The notes under the pieces are model-generated. The model saw only the letters and a program-made list of their open reading frames with translations. It was not told the DNA's origin and ran no database searches. A stretch of DNA of 64,000 nucleotides, from contig NZ_CP043875.1 in assembly GCF_032878975.1 (NCBI RefSeq), positions 1,170,370 to 1,234,369 on the forward strand. The letters run 5' to 3'. Positions 44,149-53,794 of the stretch are shown here, piece after piece (within the stretch, counting starts at the first letter, position 1; every line of letters begins with the position of its first letter). Source of the stretch: Methanoplanus sp. FWC-SCC4. Lineage in GTDB: Archaea > Halobacteriota > Methanomicrobia > Methanomicrobiales > Methanomicrobiaceae. The position numbers and the translations under genes were made by a program.

Positions 44149-45006
44149 TTAATCGTTTCTCCTTGTTTCAAACCCGTATTTTGACATATTTAAATTATAT
44201 ACTTCACCAAAACCCGCAAGGATTCTTTCTGCATTCTTACCATAAGCAAAAACTCCCTCTCCGAGCATTGTCATACTTGCAGGAATATTATTTTGATCGC
44301 ACTTTAAAAGAACACTTCTTATTCTTTCTGATATAAGACCTGAATTCTCTGCAAATTCTCGCGAGATTTCAAAGAATTCAGCAGGTGTTTTAGGGCAGAC
44401 CTCCCTGAATGCGGATGATATTTTTTCCATGGCTTTTGGATTGCCAAGAATACTCTCTGTCGGGAGCGGCCCAAAACTTATGACAGATATGGAATCATTC
44501 ATATCATAATTCCGAATTATATCTCCCATAATGCCTGGTTTTTGCCTGCAGATGTAACCTCCGCCGGTAAGCGCTGCCACATCACCAAGACCTGAATTAA
44601 ATTTAATTTCTGATTCATGTGCAATTTTGGCAATCCCTGCATTGTCAAGACCAAGATCAAACAGACTGTTTGCAGCACTCAGAGATGACAGAAGTGAAGC
44701 GGCACTCAGACCAAAACCGGAACCTGCCGGAAGTCTGGTGGTTGTAATTACTTCTGCCAAAATCCCCAGTTTTTCAAAAGCATATTCGATAGGAGGAGAA
44801 CCTGAGAAAAGTGATGATATACTTCCGTCAGCTTCTTTTTTTAATGCCTGAACAGACATTGCATCAGACTCCCTCACCTCTGATGTAACGCCCTTATTTA
44901 CAACTATTCCTCCGCCGACACTCCCTTTTACACCATTTTTTGGATCTGCCCGCTTAAACCATCCTGAAATATGGCCGGGACAAAAAGCTACAGCAGTTCT
45001 TCCCAT
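44149..45006 (-). CDS. Pantoate kinase
   Basis: A 285-residue GHMP-family kinase that phosphorylates pantoate, the first archaeal-specific step of CoA synthesis. Starts 'TAVAFCPGHISGWF'; the ATP loop is L-P-A-G-S-G-F-G-L-S-A-A (key residues P-x-G-x-G-x-G-x-S-A); 'NSGLGDVAALTGGG' follows. Its start codon overlaps the end of the coaBC-type gene by 19 bp and its stop lies next to the start of the synthetase gene, so three CoA genes are coupled. Confidence 0.92.
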   Translation of the reverse strand: MGRTAVAFCPGHISGWFKRADPKNGVKGSVGGGIVVNKGVTSEVRESDAMSVQALKKEADGSISSLFSGSPPIEYAFEKLGILAEVITTTRLPAGSGFGLSAASLLSSLSAANSLFDLGLDNAGIAKIAHESEIKFNSGLGDVAALTGGGYICRQKPGIMGDIIRNYDMNDSISVISFGPLPTESILGNPKAMEKISSAFREVCPKTPAEFFEISREFAENSGLISERIRSVLLKCDQNNIPASMTMLGEGVFAYGKNAERILAGFGEVYNLNMSKYGFETRRND

Positions 45007-46133
45007 ATCGCTGCCGCAACCTCCTCTTTATCACCGGAAATTTCACGGGACCATCCTTTTTTTAGAATAGTATAATTTCCGGTAGCCCCTCCCATTGAAT
45101 CAGGGGTGTTGACAAGCACCATGTCAACACCGGAATCTATCATATTCAGCGCTTTTTGTGATTCATCCCATCCGAGTTTGAAAGCGACTGTTTTCACATC
45201 ATATTTTGAAAGGACTTCACTGATTAATTTTGGAAGTTTCAAAAGTCCAAGAGATATTTCAGCTCCGCTTGGTATTTTGCCTTCATAGTATTCAGGTTTA
45301 TAATCGGATATTGCGGCAGAACTGATGTAATAATCATAATCCCTGCCTGAAAGCAGATCATGAACTGCTTTTCTCATATCATCGGCAGATTCGGCATAAA
45401 CATTTTCAACAAACGGAATCTCATCTCCATTGTGGATTATTGTAACATCTGCCCCAAGACGATAGCCAAAAAGAGCAATTTCACGGCCCATCCTGCCGCT
45501 TGCACGTGTGGTCATAACTCTCACATCGTCAATTCTCTCCCTGCATGCACCGCCGGTTATGAGAACTTTTTTCCCTTCAAGGGGTCTTCCCATAACAGAC
45601 CTTTCAACTGTCAGAATAATCTCTTGTGATGATGCTATTTTTGCCTTATTTTCAGATATATTCGGATCTGAAAAGACAATCCCCCAGGACTTCAATTTTT
45701 CAATGCTGTCTGTAACTGCCGGATGCCTGTACATGCTCTCATGCATTGCAGGCACTATTACAACAGGCATTCCTCTTCCGATGGCAGTCGTTGCAAATGT
45801 CGTAACCGGGGTATCATCTATTCCGGCTGCAATTTTACAGATGGTATTTGCAGTTGCAGGTGCAATTAAAAGAATATCTGCACATCCGCCGATTCCGCAG
45901 TATTTGACATGCTCAATCATGCCAGAAATTTTTGTAATAGTCTCTCTGTCACATGCGTAAGTTACTGAATCAGGATGAATTATCCCGCATGCCGCATCAC
46001 TCATGACCCCCTGTACAATAGCACCTTTTCTCCTGAGGGAACGGGCGAGTTTTATATCTTCCACTGCGGCAATACTCCCCGTAATCCCAAGAACAACCAC
46101 TTTTTCTTTTAATGTCAGCACTTTAGCATTCAT
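44988..46133 (-). CDS. coaBC: Phosphopantothenoylcysteine synthetase/decarboxylase
   Basis: A 381-residue two-domain enzyme. The N-terminal flavin domain (about 1-185; 'GITGSIAAVEDIKLARSLRRKGA', 'LIAPATANTICKIAAGIDDT', 'PAMHESMYRHP') decarboxylates phosphopantothenoylcysteine; the C-terminal domain (V-L-I-T-G-G-A-C-R-E-R-I-D-D-V-R, 'YISSAAISDYKP', 'LVNTPDSMGG') forms it from phosphopantothenate, cysteine and a nucleotide. ATG 46133 overlaps the stop of the taw2 gene (ATGA). The GGACRE variant replaces the usual GGT/GPT seen in bacteria, as in other archaea. Confidence 0.93.
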   Translation of the reverse strand: MNAKVLTLKEKVVVLGITGSIAAVEDIKLARSLRRKGAIVQGVMSDAACGIIHPDSVTYACDRETITKISGMIEHVKYCGIGGCADILLIAPATANTICKIAAGIDDTPVTTFATTAIGRGMPVVIVPAMHESMYRHPAVTDSIEKLKSWGIVFSDPNISENKAKIASSQEIILTVERSVMGRPLEGKKVLITGGACRERIDDVRVMTTRASGRMGREIALFGYRLGADVTIIHNGDEIPFVENVYAESADDMRKAVHDLLSGRDYDYYISSAAISDYKPEYYEGKIPSGAEISLGLLKLPKLISEVLSKYDVKTVAFKLGWDESQKALNMIDSGVDMVLVNTPDSMGGATGNYTILKKGWSREISGDKEEVAAAIWEELL

Positions 46134-46999
46134 GATAAAACCACATCCGAGACTATATGCCACCTGCCGGGCGCATATTTCTTGACTTTGTTTATTTTAA
46201 TATCCGCATTAAATCCAAAAGTTTCCGCCTGTCTGATAATTTCTTCAGACACAGGGTTTATGCTGTGAACGTGAAGAACTCCACCGGAATTCATATGCGA
46301 AAGAATGTCTGGAAGCATATTGGGAGAATCAAAATGACCCATTACAGCTCTGTCGTATTCACCCTTTAAGAGTTTTCTGCAGTCACCCTGTTCTGCCAGG
46401 ATAAACTCTTCCAGGTTGTTTGCAGAGACATTTTTTTTTAAAAAATAATATGAATCAGGATTGATTTCCATTGAATGAATATATGCTCCCGACTTAGCAA
46501 AGGGAATTGTAAAATAGCCGATTCCGGCAAACATGTCAGCAACTCTTTCGCCGGGTCTGACAATTTTTGCCATCCTCTTTTTTTCCTCGCGGTTCCCTTT
46601 TGAAAACATGACTTTCACCGGGTCAATCCAGAATTTGCAACCTATCTCTTTGTGACAGACTTCTTTGGATTCACCATAAAGCAATTCTGATTTTGGAATC
46701 CGCTTTATCCCGTCATAACCGTAAATTAATACAACCCCTCGTGGATGTACCCAGTTTATGAGGCTTTTGAGTTCCTCTTCTGAAGGTAATTCGCCATGAA
46801 TTAATGCAATATCCCCGATCATCTGGTATTTGATACCGCAATAGCGGCTTCTCTCCTCAATATTTGTATCAGCATCAAACCCGTTTTTTACCGGAATATA
46901 TGCATTGCCGGAGCTAACAAAAGGACGCCTGGAGTGATCCACCCACTCTTCCTTCATTGCATCTTTCAGATTTAAAACAGGGACTGATCTGACACGCAT
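46130..46999 (-). CDS. taw2: tRNA wyosine aminocarboxypropyltransferase, Taw2-like
   Basis: A 289-residue Trm5/TYW2-fold protein. 'HKEIGCKFWIDPVKVMFSKGNREEKKRM' in key residues (K-V-M-F-S-x-G-N-x-x-E-K-x-R), then A-D-M-F-A-G-I-G-Y-F-T-I-P (SAM site), 'HSMEINPDSYYFLKKN' and 'VMGHFDSPNMLPD...GGVLHVHS'. The last motif replaces the N-x-P-P of true Trm5 methylases and agrees with Taw2, which transfers the aminocarboxypropyl group of SAM to imidazoguanosine-type bases at position 37 of tRNA-Phe. Trm5-like methylation cannot be excluded by eye. Confidence 0.8.
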   Translation of the reverse strand: MRVRSVPVLNLKDAMKEEWVDHSRRPFVSSGNAYIPVKNGFDADTNIEERSRYCGIKYQMIGDIALIHGELPSEEELKSLINWVHPRGVVLIYGYDGIKRIPKSELLYGESKEVCHKEIGCKFWIDPVKVMFSKGNREEKKRMAKIVRPGERVADMFAGIGYFTIPFAKSGAYIHSMEINPDSYYFLKKNVSANNLEEFILAEQGDCRKLLKGEYDRAVMGHFDSPNMLPDILSHMNSGGVLHVHSINPVSEEIIRQAETFGFNADIKINKVKKYAPGRWHIVSDVVLS

Positions 47000-47005
47000 A
47001 AAATT

Positions 47006-48049
47006 TTACCCTACAAAAATAATTCTCTCTTTTTCATAATCCCTTAAAAAGCGGACTTCCTGACCTTCATGAATCTCAAGCCACGGGTATATGATGCACT
47101 CAAGATTTTCGTATGTTTTGGGATCCATAATTCCTGCCACATCACCTTCAATATAATTTACAAATGCGGATTCCGAATCACTTACATTTCCAATAAGTCT
47201 TCCGTCATCATTTTCTTTGTAAACCTTCCCTGCTCCCTCTTTTAGATCAAATACCCAGAGCTGATTGGAATCATACCCTCTTACTTCGTAATAGTGGTCT
47301 CTGTTTTCAAAAACATCTCCTTTACGATAACGTGGAAGACGAACAAGATATGTAATCCGGTAAACAGGCCTGCCCTTCTTTTCACCGATAAGTTTTGGAT
47401 GCCTTGTTACTTTACCGCCAAGCTGTTTTTTGATCTCCCTTGTGATGAAATCACCAATGCTGTGACTTGAAATAACAATATCAACACCGTCTTTTGTCTC
47501 TTCTGATTTTGTCACAAACGACAGACGTTCCCCTACTTCCTGAAGTTCATCTTCACACTTCTGTGAAATCTGAATTGCTCTTTCCTTTTCAAAATCATCA
47601 GGTTTTCTGCCATCTGCACGCAGCTGAATAGTACCGGAATAATAACTGCCTGCAAGTCTGCTGCATCTGTCACACTGCTCTTTTGACCAGACGATTAAAA
47701 CCCTGCAGGTTGATTCCACAGGAACCCCGTAAATTTCTCCATTTACTTTTACTCCAACCGAGGTTCTGTTAGGGCTTGGATCATGGTACTTATAACTGAC
47801 TTCAACATCCATAACATCCTCATGAAGATGTACGGCATCCATTGAAAGATTGAAGATAAGCTCTTCTCTTTCAAGATGGGAATCCGTCCATGTATTTCCA
47901 TGCCTCAAAGAACCGCATGTAGGGCAGTGAACGCACTGCACTCTCTCGTCACATATAATCCAGTCTACTGATTCTGCTTTGCAATTGTTGCAAAGCCCTT
48001 CCTCTGAAGGCCCACCGCATTTAGGGCAGATGTTTTGTTTGATATCCAT
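47006..48049 (-). CDS. NMD3-family ribosome export/60S-associated protein homologue
   Basis: A 347-residue protein starting with three zinc-ribbon pairs: C-P-K-C, C-N-N-C and C-V-H-C-P-T-C, as in eukaryotic NMD3, followed by two beta/alpha domains ('CRVLIVWSKEQCDRCSRLAGSYYSG', 'DIVISSHSIGDFITREI'). Archaeal NMD3 homologues bind the large ribosomal subunit or its tRNA exit region; there is no nuclear export here. ATG 48049 begins M-D-I-K-Q-N-I-C-P-K-C; an upstream in-frame start adds only nine residues. It lies 6 bp before the taw2 gene. Confidence 0.85.
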   Translation of the reverse strand: MDIKQNICPKCGGPSEEGLCNNCKAESVDWIICDERVQCVHCPTCGSLRHGNTWTDSHLEREELIFNLSMDAVHLHEDVMDVEVSYKYHDPSPNRTSVGVKVNGEIYGVPVESTCRVLIVWSKEQCDRCSRLAGSYYSGTIQLRADGRKPDDFEKERAIQISQKCEDELQEVGERLSFVTKSEETKDGVDIVISSHSIGDFITREIKKQLGGKVTRHPKLIGEKKGRPVYRITYLVRLPRYRKGDVFENRDHYYEVRGYDSNQLWVFDLKEGAGKVYKENDDGRLIGNVSDSESAFVNYIEGDVAGIMDPKTYENLECIIYPWLEIHEGQEVRFLRDYEKERIIFVG

Positions 48050-48181
48050 AATATTCACAATATAATAATTATTCAAACCACGTTGTGATCTGTTATTCTA
48101 ACGATTGCGAAAACAAGGGCTTCCGCACAATTTTTGATAATTAAACGTACGGAAAAGTCCGTGTTCTCCCAAGATTCCTTC

Positions 48182-48469
48182 TTATATTATCTGTGCGTGA
48201 GGAATGCCGCCAATTGAAATACACATATCTCTTTCGACAAAACCCAGTTTTATCGCTGCCTCAATTACTTTTTCTCCGATTAAATTGGCACTGCAGTCTT
48301 TTGACAATGCCTCCCTTAATTTATCTTCCGGAAATTCCTCCGTCCCGTAAAATTTGTCAGATATGAATATCTCAATGTCTCCGTCACAAATAGTGGTGTT
48401 TAAAAGATCACTGTCACATGCAGCGACGATATCTCTGCTTCCGGAGACATGGTGGATTTTCAGGTACAT
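48182..48469 (-). CDS. DUF424 family protein
   Basis: A 95-residue small protein found in most archaea. 'CDSDLLNTTICDGDIEIFISDKFYGTE' (key residues G-D-I-E-I-F-I-S-D-x-F-Y-G) and 'SANLIGEKVIEAAIKLGFVE' and 'GGIPHAQI' define the family. Function unknown; context in archaea is translation and tRNA modification genes, as here next to NMD3 and taw2. Confidence 0.82.
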   Translation of the reverse strand: MYLKIHHVSGSRDIVAACDSDLLNTTICDGDIEIFISDKFYGTEEFPEDKLREALSKDCSANLIGEKVIEAAIKLGFVERDMCISIGGIPHAQII

Positions 48470-48523
48470 TGCATATAATATTTGTTGTCACTAATAAAAT
48501 TGATGCCGGATATTTCAATTTTT

Positions 48524-49351
48524 TTAGAGATTAATCTCTACACCATAGACTTTTTCAGGAGTATCCTTATGAATTCTAAAGGCGTCCTCTTCTGAAATCA
48601 GATTGTTTTCAAGCATCTTTCGTGTGAAGCGTGGAACCGACTTTGGCCCGATAACAGATCCGGGGCGCTGATTATCATCCATGTAATCGCTTTCCATTGT
48701 AAAACTCCTTTTTTCAGAGGCCATATCAGGAATTGATTCATGTTTTGCAAGCATTGAAGGAGTAAGGGGCGTTTTTGGACTTGCAAAATGTTTTACTACC
48801 CTGAATACAGGAGTGCCTGCTTTTTTGGCCATATCCACAACATCAGAACATGGGCCCGTTTCAGCATGTATCTGAAGCGCACAATCCTCTTCACCTGCAA
48901 GAGTCAGTGCATGAAAAAGTATTCTGTTTGATGACTCAAGGACCAAATCTTCAACAGGATAATGCGGACGCCCGCTTTTAATTGCAACGGCTCTTTTTTC
49001 CCTCACATAACCAGCTGCAAGGCTTAAACCGTCACACATGATCTTTTCAGCCTCATTTAAAGTCATAAACTGATTTAACTTTGTTAACTCTGCCGGATGA
49101 ACACCAAGGATGGGATAAACAACAACTCCGGTTTCCCGGATTTTTTCAGCAGTTTCAAGAGTTATATCAAATACCTTCCTGTAATCCTCTCCGGATTTAG
49201 GGATTATTCCAAAAGACCATGCAGGTTTTGAAACCAGAAAGATGTGTGTTCCACCCGAACGGTGAAAATCTTTTGCAGCTTCTATTCCCCTTCCGTTAAT
49301 CAGGTCTATATGTATGTGGTCATCTGTGACTGGAACATTTTTTAAAATCAT
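48524..49351 (-). CDS. TatD-like archaeal metal-dependent hydrolase
   Basis: A 275-residue amidohydrolase-fold protein: D-D-H-I-H-I-D near the start supplies the first metal histidines, 'YPILGVHPAELTK', 'LQIHAETG' and 'VVKHFASPK' give the others, and 'TMESDYMDD' the catalytic Asp. It belongs to the archaeal branch (COG1099-like) of TatD-related enzymes, whose substrate is not known. Its start overlaps the stop of mptD by 4 bp. Confidence 0.82.
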   Translation of the reverse strand: MILKNVPVTDDHIHIDLINGRGIEAAKDFHRSGGTHIFLVSKPAWSFGIIPKSGEDYRKVFDITLETAEKIRETGVVVYPILGVHPAELTKLNQFMTLNEAEKIMCDGLSLAAGYVREKRAVAIKSGRPHYPVEDLVLESSNRILFHALTLAGEEDCALQIHAETGPCSDVVDMAKKAGTPVFRVVKHFASPKTPLTPSMLAKHESIPDMASEKRSFTMESDYMDDNQRPGSVIGPKSVPRFTRKMLENNLISEEDAFRIHKDTPEKVYGVEINL

Positions 49352-49674
49352 CTAATCTCAAGAATTTTCATCATAGGATATTCATTTTCAAGCTGAAGTT
49401 GTGCAATACATGTTGCATTTCCAACCTTTGTGGTGATCTTAACATCAAACATTTTTCCTGCAAGTTCGCTGTATCCAAAGGAATTGAGTGTCATGAGTTC
49501 AGTGTTTATGCTTACTTTTATTTCCTCAACAAAAGGCTGAAGACCAACTGCATTTTCAATGGCTTTTTCTACAGAAGATGCTGTTTCAGGAGATATGGGT
49601 GTACCGACCCACTGATGATATAGTGCACCGAGTTTGATTCCTGCTTCAAAAGCAGCCTGTGTTTTCTTGTCCAT
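49348..49674 (-). CDS. mptD: Archaeal dihydroneopterin aldolase
   Basis: A 108-residue protein of the DUF372/MptD family: 'AAFEAGIKLGALYHQWVGTPIS' (key residues F-E-A-G-I-K-L-G-x-x-Y-H-Q-x-x-G-T-P) and 'QPFVEEIKV' and 'ENEYPMMKILEIR' at the end. It cleaves 7,8-dihydroneopterin to the 6-hydroxymethyl pterin in tetrahydromethanopterin synthesis. Coupled by overlap to the TatD-like gene, with which it may share the pathway. Confidence 0.88.
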   Translation of the reverse strand: MDKKTQAAFEAGIKLGALYHQWVGTPISPETASSVEKAIENAVGLQPFVEEIKVSINTELMTLNSFGYSELAGKMFDVKITTKVGNATCIAQLQLENEYPMMKILEIR

Positions 49675-49738
49675 GTCTAAAAATATTAGACCTGATAAAT
49701 AATAGAGATGATGGGAATAGTTCCCTTCTTTTTTAAAA

Positions 49739-51880
49739 TCAGATTAATTTTATAATGCCGTGTCTTGGCTGCATAGCCTCTCCGCTTCTCAACAGATCAT
49801 CAATGCGTCTTTTGACATCGTCCTTATCATGACCTTTCTGGGATAAAATATCAATAACTTCCTCAATTCTGGCATAGCCGGAATCGTCAGCATTCACCTT
49901 TATCGCTTCTTTTATCTCACGTATAATATCCCTTCTCTGCTTTGGAATACCTGTGACAAGCTTGTCTATGTCAAAAGATCCACTGTCAGGATCGTATGCA
50001 ACATCTCTTAGACAGCGATCCACGATCTTTATGACACGTTCCGCATCGCTCTCTTCCACTTGGGGACTGAGTCTGATCCTCGCACTTGCTTCCGCAAGAC
50101 GAACCATTGCCTCGAGTTGTCTTGCAGTAACAGGAACCGGTTTACTATTATCCGCCGCAAGATTTCTGAGACTTAAATAGTATGCAACCAGTTTCTCCTT
50201 TGCCTCAGCTGACAAAAGAGGGAAACAATTCCTCTTGGAATATGCGATATATTTCCTGAATATCAGGGGATCGATCTCAGGAGTGACGGGAGAGAGTTTT
50301 TGATCGATGTAATTATCGTCAATTCCTTCAATCGGATTTTTCTTGATATGTTCTATCAGCTCCCCAACTTCATGGGACTTTAAGATATGTTCACCAATTG
50401 CCCTGTCAAGACTGTCATTTGGTTTATCTCTCATTACAAAAATGAGATCGAAACGTGAGAGCAGTGACGGGGGCATATTAATCTGCTCGGCTATTGGTGC
50501 GTATTCATCAAAACGCCCCATCTTAGGGTTTGCAGCACCCAGTAATGCACAGCGTGACCTTAAGGTCGCAGTAATACCTGCTTTGGCAATGGATATTGTC
50601 TGCTGTTCCATTGCTTCGTGAAGCGAACTGCGATCGTCCCTGGTCATCTTATCCATTTCATCCACTGCTGCAATACCCATGTCCGCAAGGACAAGTGCTC
50701 CTGCCTCAAGAGTCCAGCGTCCGTCACCAAACTCGTCTTTGACGGCAGTTGCTGTCAGACCGGCGGATGTGGATGATTTACCGCTGGTATAGATTCCCCT
50801 TGGAGAAAGCCGGATGACATAACGGAGCATCTGGGACTTTGCAATACCCGGGTCACCAACCAAAAGCATGTGTATATCTCCCCTTAAATGACTGCCATCA
50901 GGGAGTTCTTTCATGATTCCCCCAAACAATATAAGAGTGATAGCCTCTTTTACTTCGGAATTGCCATAAATTGAAGGTGCTATTGATTTACCGAACTTTT
51001 CGTAAATCTCAGGGTCACTGCTCAGCTGAAGAATTTCCTCTTCGTCCTCTTCTGAAATTGCAACCTCTTCAAACTCTTTTTCACCGATTTCTATCGAATT
51101 GGCTTCCAGATATATATCAAAAAGAGAACTTTTGTTGCCCTGTGTTACTCTCTGGATAGACCGCAAAATCCCGTTTATTACAACCCTGTCACCCGGTGCA
51201 GCATTCGCAACAAGATCATCGGTAATATCTACATCAAGCGTTTCAGGCTGTTCCCCGCCGCGAAGACCTTCTGGAGATTCCTGTATTCTTAACTTCTGTA
51301 CATCCAGAAATTTTGAAAGCTGCGGAACAAGTTCCATCTTTGTCTGCCGCTCACACTGAGTACAGTTTCTGTAAGGCTCCTGAAATTTACCATATCCCTG
51401 TTTATAGGCAGGAGTCAGCTCACCACAGTTTAAACACCTGAATACTGCATAAGTGAGTCGAGGACGAACCTCTGTTGTTTTCCTTATAATTCCCTCTACC
51501 GAGAGGAAGGTATTGATGTGATGTGCACGGATGTCACGGACATCTATTTTTCTGGGAAGATGGATAAAACGGATGTTGACGTTCTCAGCTTTTTCCTCTT
51601 CATCTTTTGTAAATATGAGATTGAAATTTTTTATCGCATCTCTTACATCCCCTACTACCTTCCCGGGATTTTTTAAGAGTTCATCAGATATTTCAAGCCC
51701 TTTTTTACCCCACTTCTCAAGCTTTTGGAAATCTATAATTAATGAGCGCCTGTACGGGTACTCTCTTGCAATTTCTCCCAGCTCAGCTTTATAGTGCTTT
51801 TTTAAAAAGCGGTTCCAGTCGCCGGTTCTGTCTGTTACTTTTACTTTCTCTGTTTTGGTATCCGCCAATGCAAAAATCAC
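49739..51880 (-). CDS. mcm: MCM replicative DNA helicase
   Basis: A 713-residue minichromosome maintenance protein that forms the hexameric replicative helicase. Zinc finger C-L-N-C...C-T-Q-C (about 149-176), OB-fold N-terminal part, Walker A G-D-P-G-I-A-K-S, Walker B L-A-D-M-G-I-A-A-V-D-E-M-D-K-M, arginine finger L-L-S-R-F-D-L-I-F and a winged-helix C-terminus (about 640-713). No intein. It starts 11 bp after rfcS, so clamp loader and helicase are cotranscribed. Confidence 0.97.
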   Translation of the reverse strand: MIFALADTKTEKVKVTDRTGDWNRFLKKHYKAELGEIAREYPYRRSLIIDFQKLEKWGKKGLEISDELLKNPGKVVGDVRDAIKNFNLIFTKDEEEKAENVNIRFIHLPRKIDVRDIRAHHINTFLSVEGIIRKTTEVRPRLTYAVFRCLNCGELTPAYKQGYGKFQEPYRNCTQCERQTKMELVPQLSKFLDVQKLRIQESPEGLRGGEQPETLDVDITDDLVANAAPGDRVVINGILRSIQRVTQGNKSSLFDIYLEANSIEIGEKEFEEVAISEEDEEEILQLSSDPEIYEKFGKSIAPSIYGNSEVKEAITLILFGGIMKELPDGSHLRGDIHMLLVGDPGIAKSQMLRYVIRLSPRGIYTSGKSSTSAGLTATAVKDEFGDGRWTLEAGALVLADMGIAAVDEMDKMTRDDRSSLHEAMEQQTISIAKAGITATLRSRCALLGAANPKMGRFDEYAPIAEQINMPPSLLSRFDLIFVMRDKPNDSLDRAIGEHILKSHEVGELIEHIKKNPIEGIDDNYIDQKLSPVTPEIDPLIFRKYIAYSKRNCFPLLSAEAKEKLVAYYLSLRNLAADNSKPVPVTARQLEAMVRLAEASARIRLSPQVEESDAERVIKIVDRCLRDVAYDPDSGSFDIDKLVTGIPKQRRDIIREIKEAIKVNADDSGYARIEEVIDILSQKGHDKDDVKRRIDDLLRSGEAMQPRHGIIKLI

Positions 51881-51891
51881 TCCGGTATATT

Positions 51892-52869
51892 CTATTCGGC
51901 TGAATACTTCTCTGCGCTGATAATGCAGCGTGCAAGCAGTGCTTCCATCTGAATGTCGGGATTCGCACCTTCACTTATTCTAAAGTCAGCGTCACCAAGA
52001 TGGCTTATAAGCTCCACTTTTAAGGAACGCTTCATACCGGTTTCGGAAATAAGTGTTCTGTAACACTGATTTAAGAGTTCATTTGGAGCTATTCCACGTC
52101 TTATAGTCAGTTCATGAAGACAGTGCTCTGCCGCATCAAAATCACCTTCAAGGATAATCTGCAAAAGTTCGAGTATTTCATCCGGTTTTGCTGTGGATGT
52201 AATCTCATATATCATCTCAGGTGAAATATCACTGCTTATTATGGCAGCACCCTGAAGAGCGTTAATCGCCTTTCTCATATCGCCCTGTGCAACATAGACC
52301 ATGGCGCTTTTTGCACTCTCACTCACATTAAGGCCTTCATTTGCCGATATCCTGTTTATCTCCTCAATTATTGCCTCATCAGCAAGAGGCTTGAAACGAT
52401 AAATGGCACATCTGCTCTGAATCGGATCAATTATTTTTGACGAATAATTACATGAAAGAATGAAACGGCAGGTCTGGGCATAATTTTCCATGGTTCTTCT
52501 AAGAGCCGCCTGTGCATCTGTGGTAAGGGCATCGGCCTCATCCAAAAACAATATCTTAAATTCAGCACCCCCCATTGGAGATGTGCGTGCAAAACTTTTG
52601 ATTTGATTCCTGACTACATCAATTCCCCTCTCATCAGATGCATTCAGTTCCCTGAAATTAATCTGCCAGTCATCGCCAAAGAACTCTCTTGCAAGTGCAA
52701 CAGCAGAGGTTGTTTTGCCTATTCCCGCACTGCCGGTGAATAACAGATGAGGAAGGCTTTTTGACCTCACATAGTTTTTGAGACGCTCCACAATCTCTTT
52801 TTGCCCGACAATGTCATCCAGTGTCCGGGGTCGGTATTTTTCAATCCATATTGTATTTTTTTCATCCAT
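51892..52869 (-). CDS. rfcS: Replication factor C small subunit
   Basis: A 325-residue AAA+ clamp loader subunit: [12 protein letters not shown], Walker [12 protein letters not shown], Walker [10 protein letters not shown], the S-R-C arginine-finger motif in Q-S-R-C, and the collar domain after residue 230. Together with the large subunit it loads PCNA at primer ends. Start ATG 52869 (M-D-E-K-N-T-I-W); an ATG six codons upstream is possible. Compare the second paralogue at 42431-43429, which has a changed Walker B. Confidence 0.95.
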   Translation of the reverse strand: MDEKNTIWIEKYRPRTLDDIVGQKEIVERLKNYVRSKSLPHLLFTGSAGIGKTTSAVALAREFFGDDWQINFRELNASDERGIDVVRNQIKSFARTSPMGGAEFKILFLDEADALTTDAQAALRRTMENYAQTCRFILSCNYSSKIIDPIQSRCAIYRFKPLADEAIIEEINRISANEGLNVSESAKSAMVYVAQGDMRKAINALQGAAIISSDISPEMIYEITSTAKPDEILELLQIILEGDFDAAEHCLHELTIRRGIAPNELLNQCYRTLISETGMKRSLKVELISHLGDADFRISEGANPDIQMEALLARCIISAEKYSAE

Positions 52870-53062
52870 TGCAAAATGCCCCGTCAAAAAATATCTGTAT
52901 AAATAAAATTAGTATCAGATCATTCTATAGTTTTGTTTCTGACTTTTAATAATAGCTGCATGAGACAAATTCCATTTCATGACGATGTCATATTGCCATA
53001 TATTTTTGCTATAAAAATTAAAGAATACTATAATTAAATTCAGCCGGGGATTTTTTGAAATT

Positions 53063-53782
53063 ATGAAGTCAGGCTCTGCACAACTATTCGCAGGCGAATT
53101 AAATCTCTCTAAAGAGGAAAAGACAGGTTTTCTAATATCACCCTCAGGTGTACATTTTAAAAAAGTCTATATTACAGGCGCTCTCACAGAGGTCTTAGAG
53201 AAAAATTCATATTCACCAGTCAAAGCACGAATCGCAGACCCGACCGGTGTTTTTCTAATTCATGCCAGGAGATCAAATCCTCATGTAATCTCTGTCCTTA
53301 AAAATTCGCAGGTGCCGGCTTTCATGGCGGTTTACGGCACGGCGGAGGTTTTCAGGGAACAAAAACATGAGTCTGTCCGGATAATACCTGAAAATGTCAG
53401 TGTTATATCAAAAGAAAACAGGGATTCCTGGATAAATGGAACTGCGCTGCTTGCAATTGAAAGAATTGAAGATGAAGAAAAAAAGATTAGTCAGAATGAT
53501 GTGAAAATTCTACTCGGGTACATAAACACAGCAATTCGTGCGGTAAGTATTCATGAAGAAGCTCATGAAACATGTGAAGAGAATCTGATCTTAAAAAAGA
53601 TACCCTTAATTACAGAATATATTGAAAGAAACAGCAAAAGCAAAGGCATGCTTTTAGAAGATCTTTATGCATACTGCAATTCTATTGGGATCAGCGAAGA
53701 AATTACAAAAAAATGTATAGAAAATATCCTGGATGAGGGTGACTGTTACCTTCCGGCAGGAGGATACATAAAACTGCTTTAA
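53063..53782 (+). CDS. OB-fold protein of the RPA-associated (COG3390-like) family
   Basis: A 239-residue protein. Residues about 30-125 have OB-fold strands (VYITGALTEVLE, PVKARIADPTGVFLIHARR, AFMAVYGTAEVFRE) like the RPA-associated proteins of euryarchaea; the last 60 residues form a winged-helix-like domain ('GMLLEDLYAYCNSIGISEEITKKCIENILDEGDCY' in pieces) like that of RPA32. It probably binds single-stranded DNA or assists RPA in replication and repair. Divergent from rfcS, upstream of the phosphoesterase and Lhr genes. Confidence 0.72.
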   Translation: MKSGSAQLFAGELNLSKEEKTGFLISPSGVHFKKVYITGALTEVLEKNSYSPVKARIADPTGVFLIHARRSNPHVISVLKNSQVPAFMAVYGTAEVFREQKHESVRIIPENVSVISKENRDSWINGTALLAIERIEDEEKKISQNDVKILLGYINTAIRAVSIHEEAHETCEENLILKKIPLITEYIERNSKSKGMLLEDLYAYCNSIGISEEITKKCIENILDEGDCYLPAGGYIKLL

Positions 53783-53794
53783 ATCCTGCAAAAT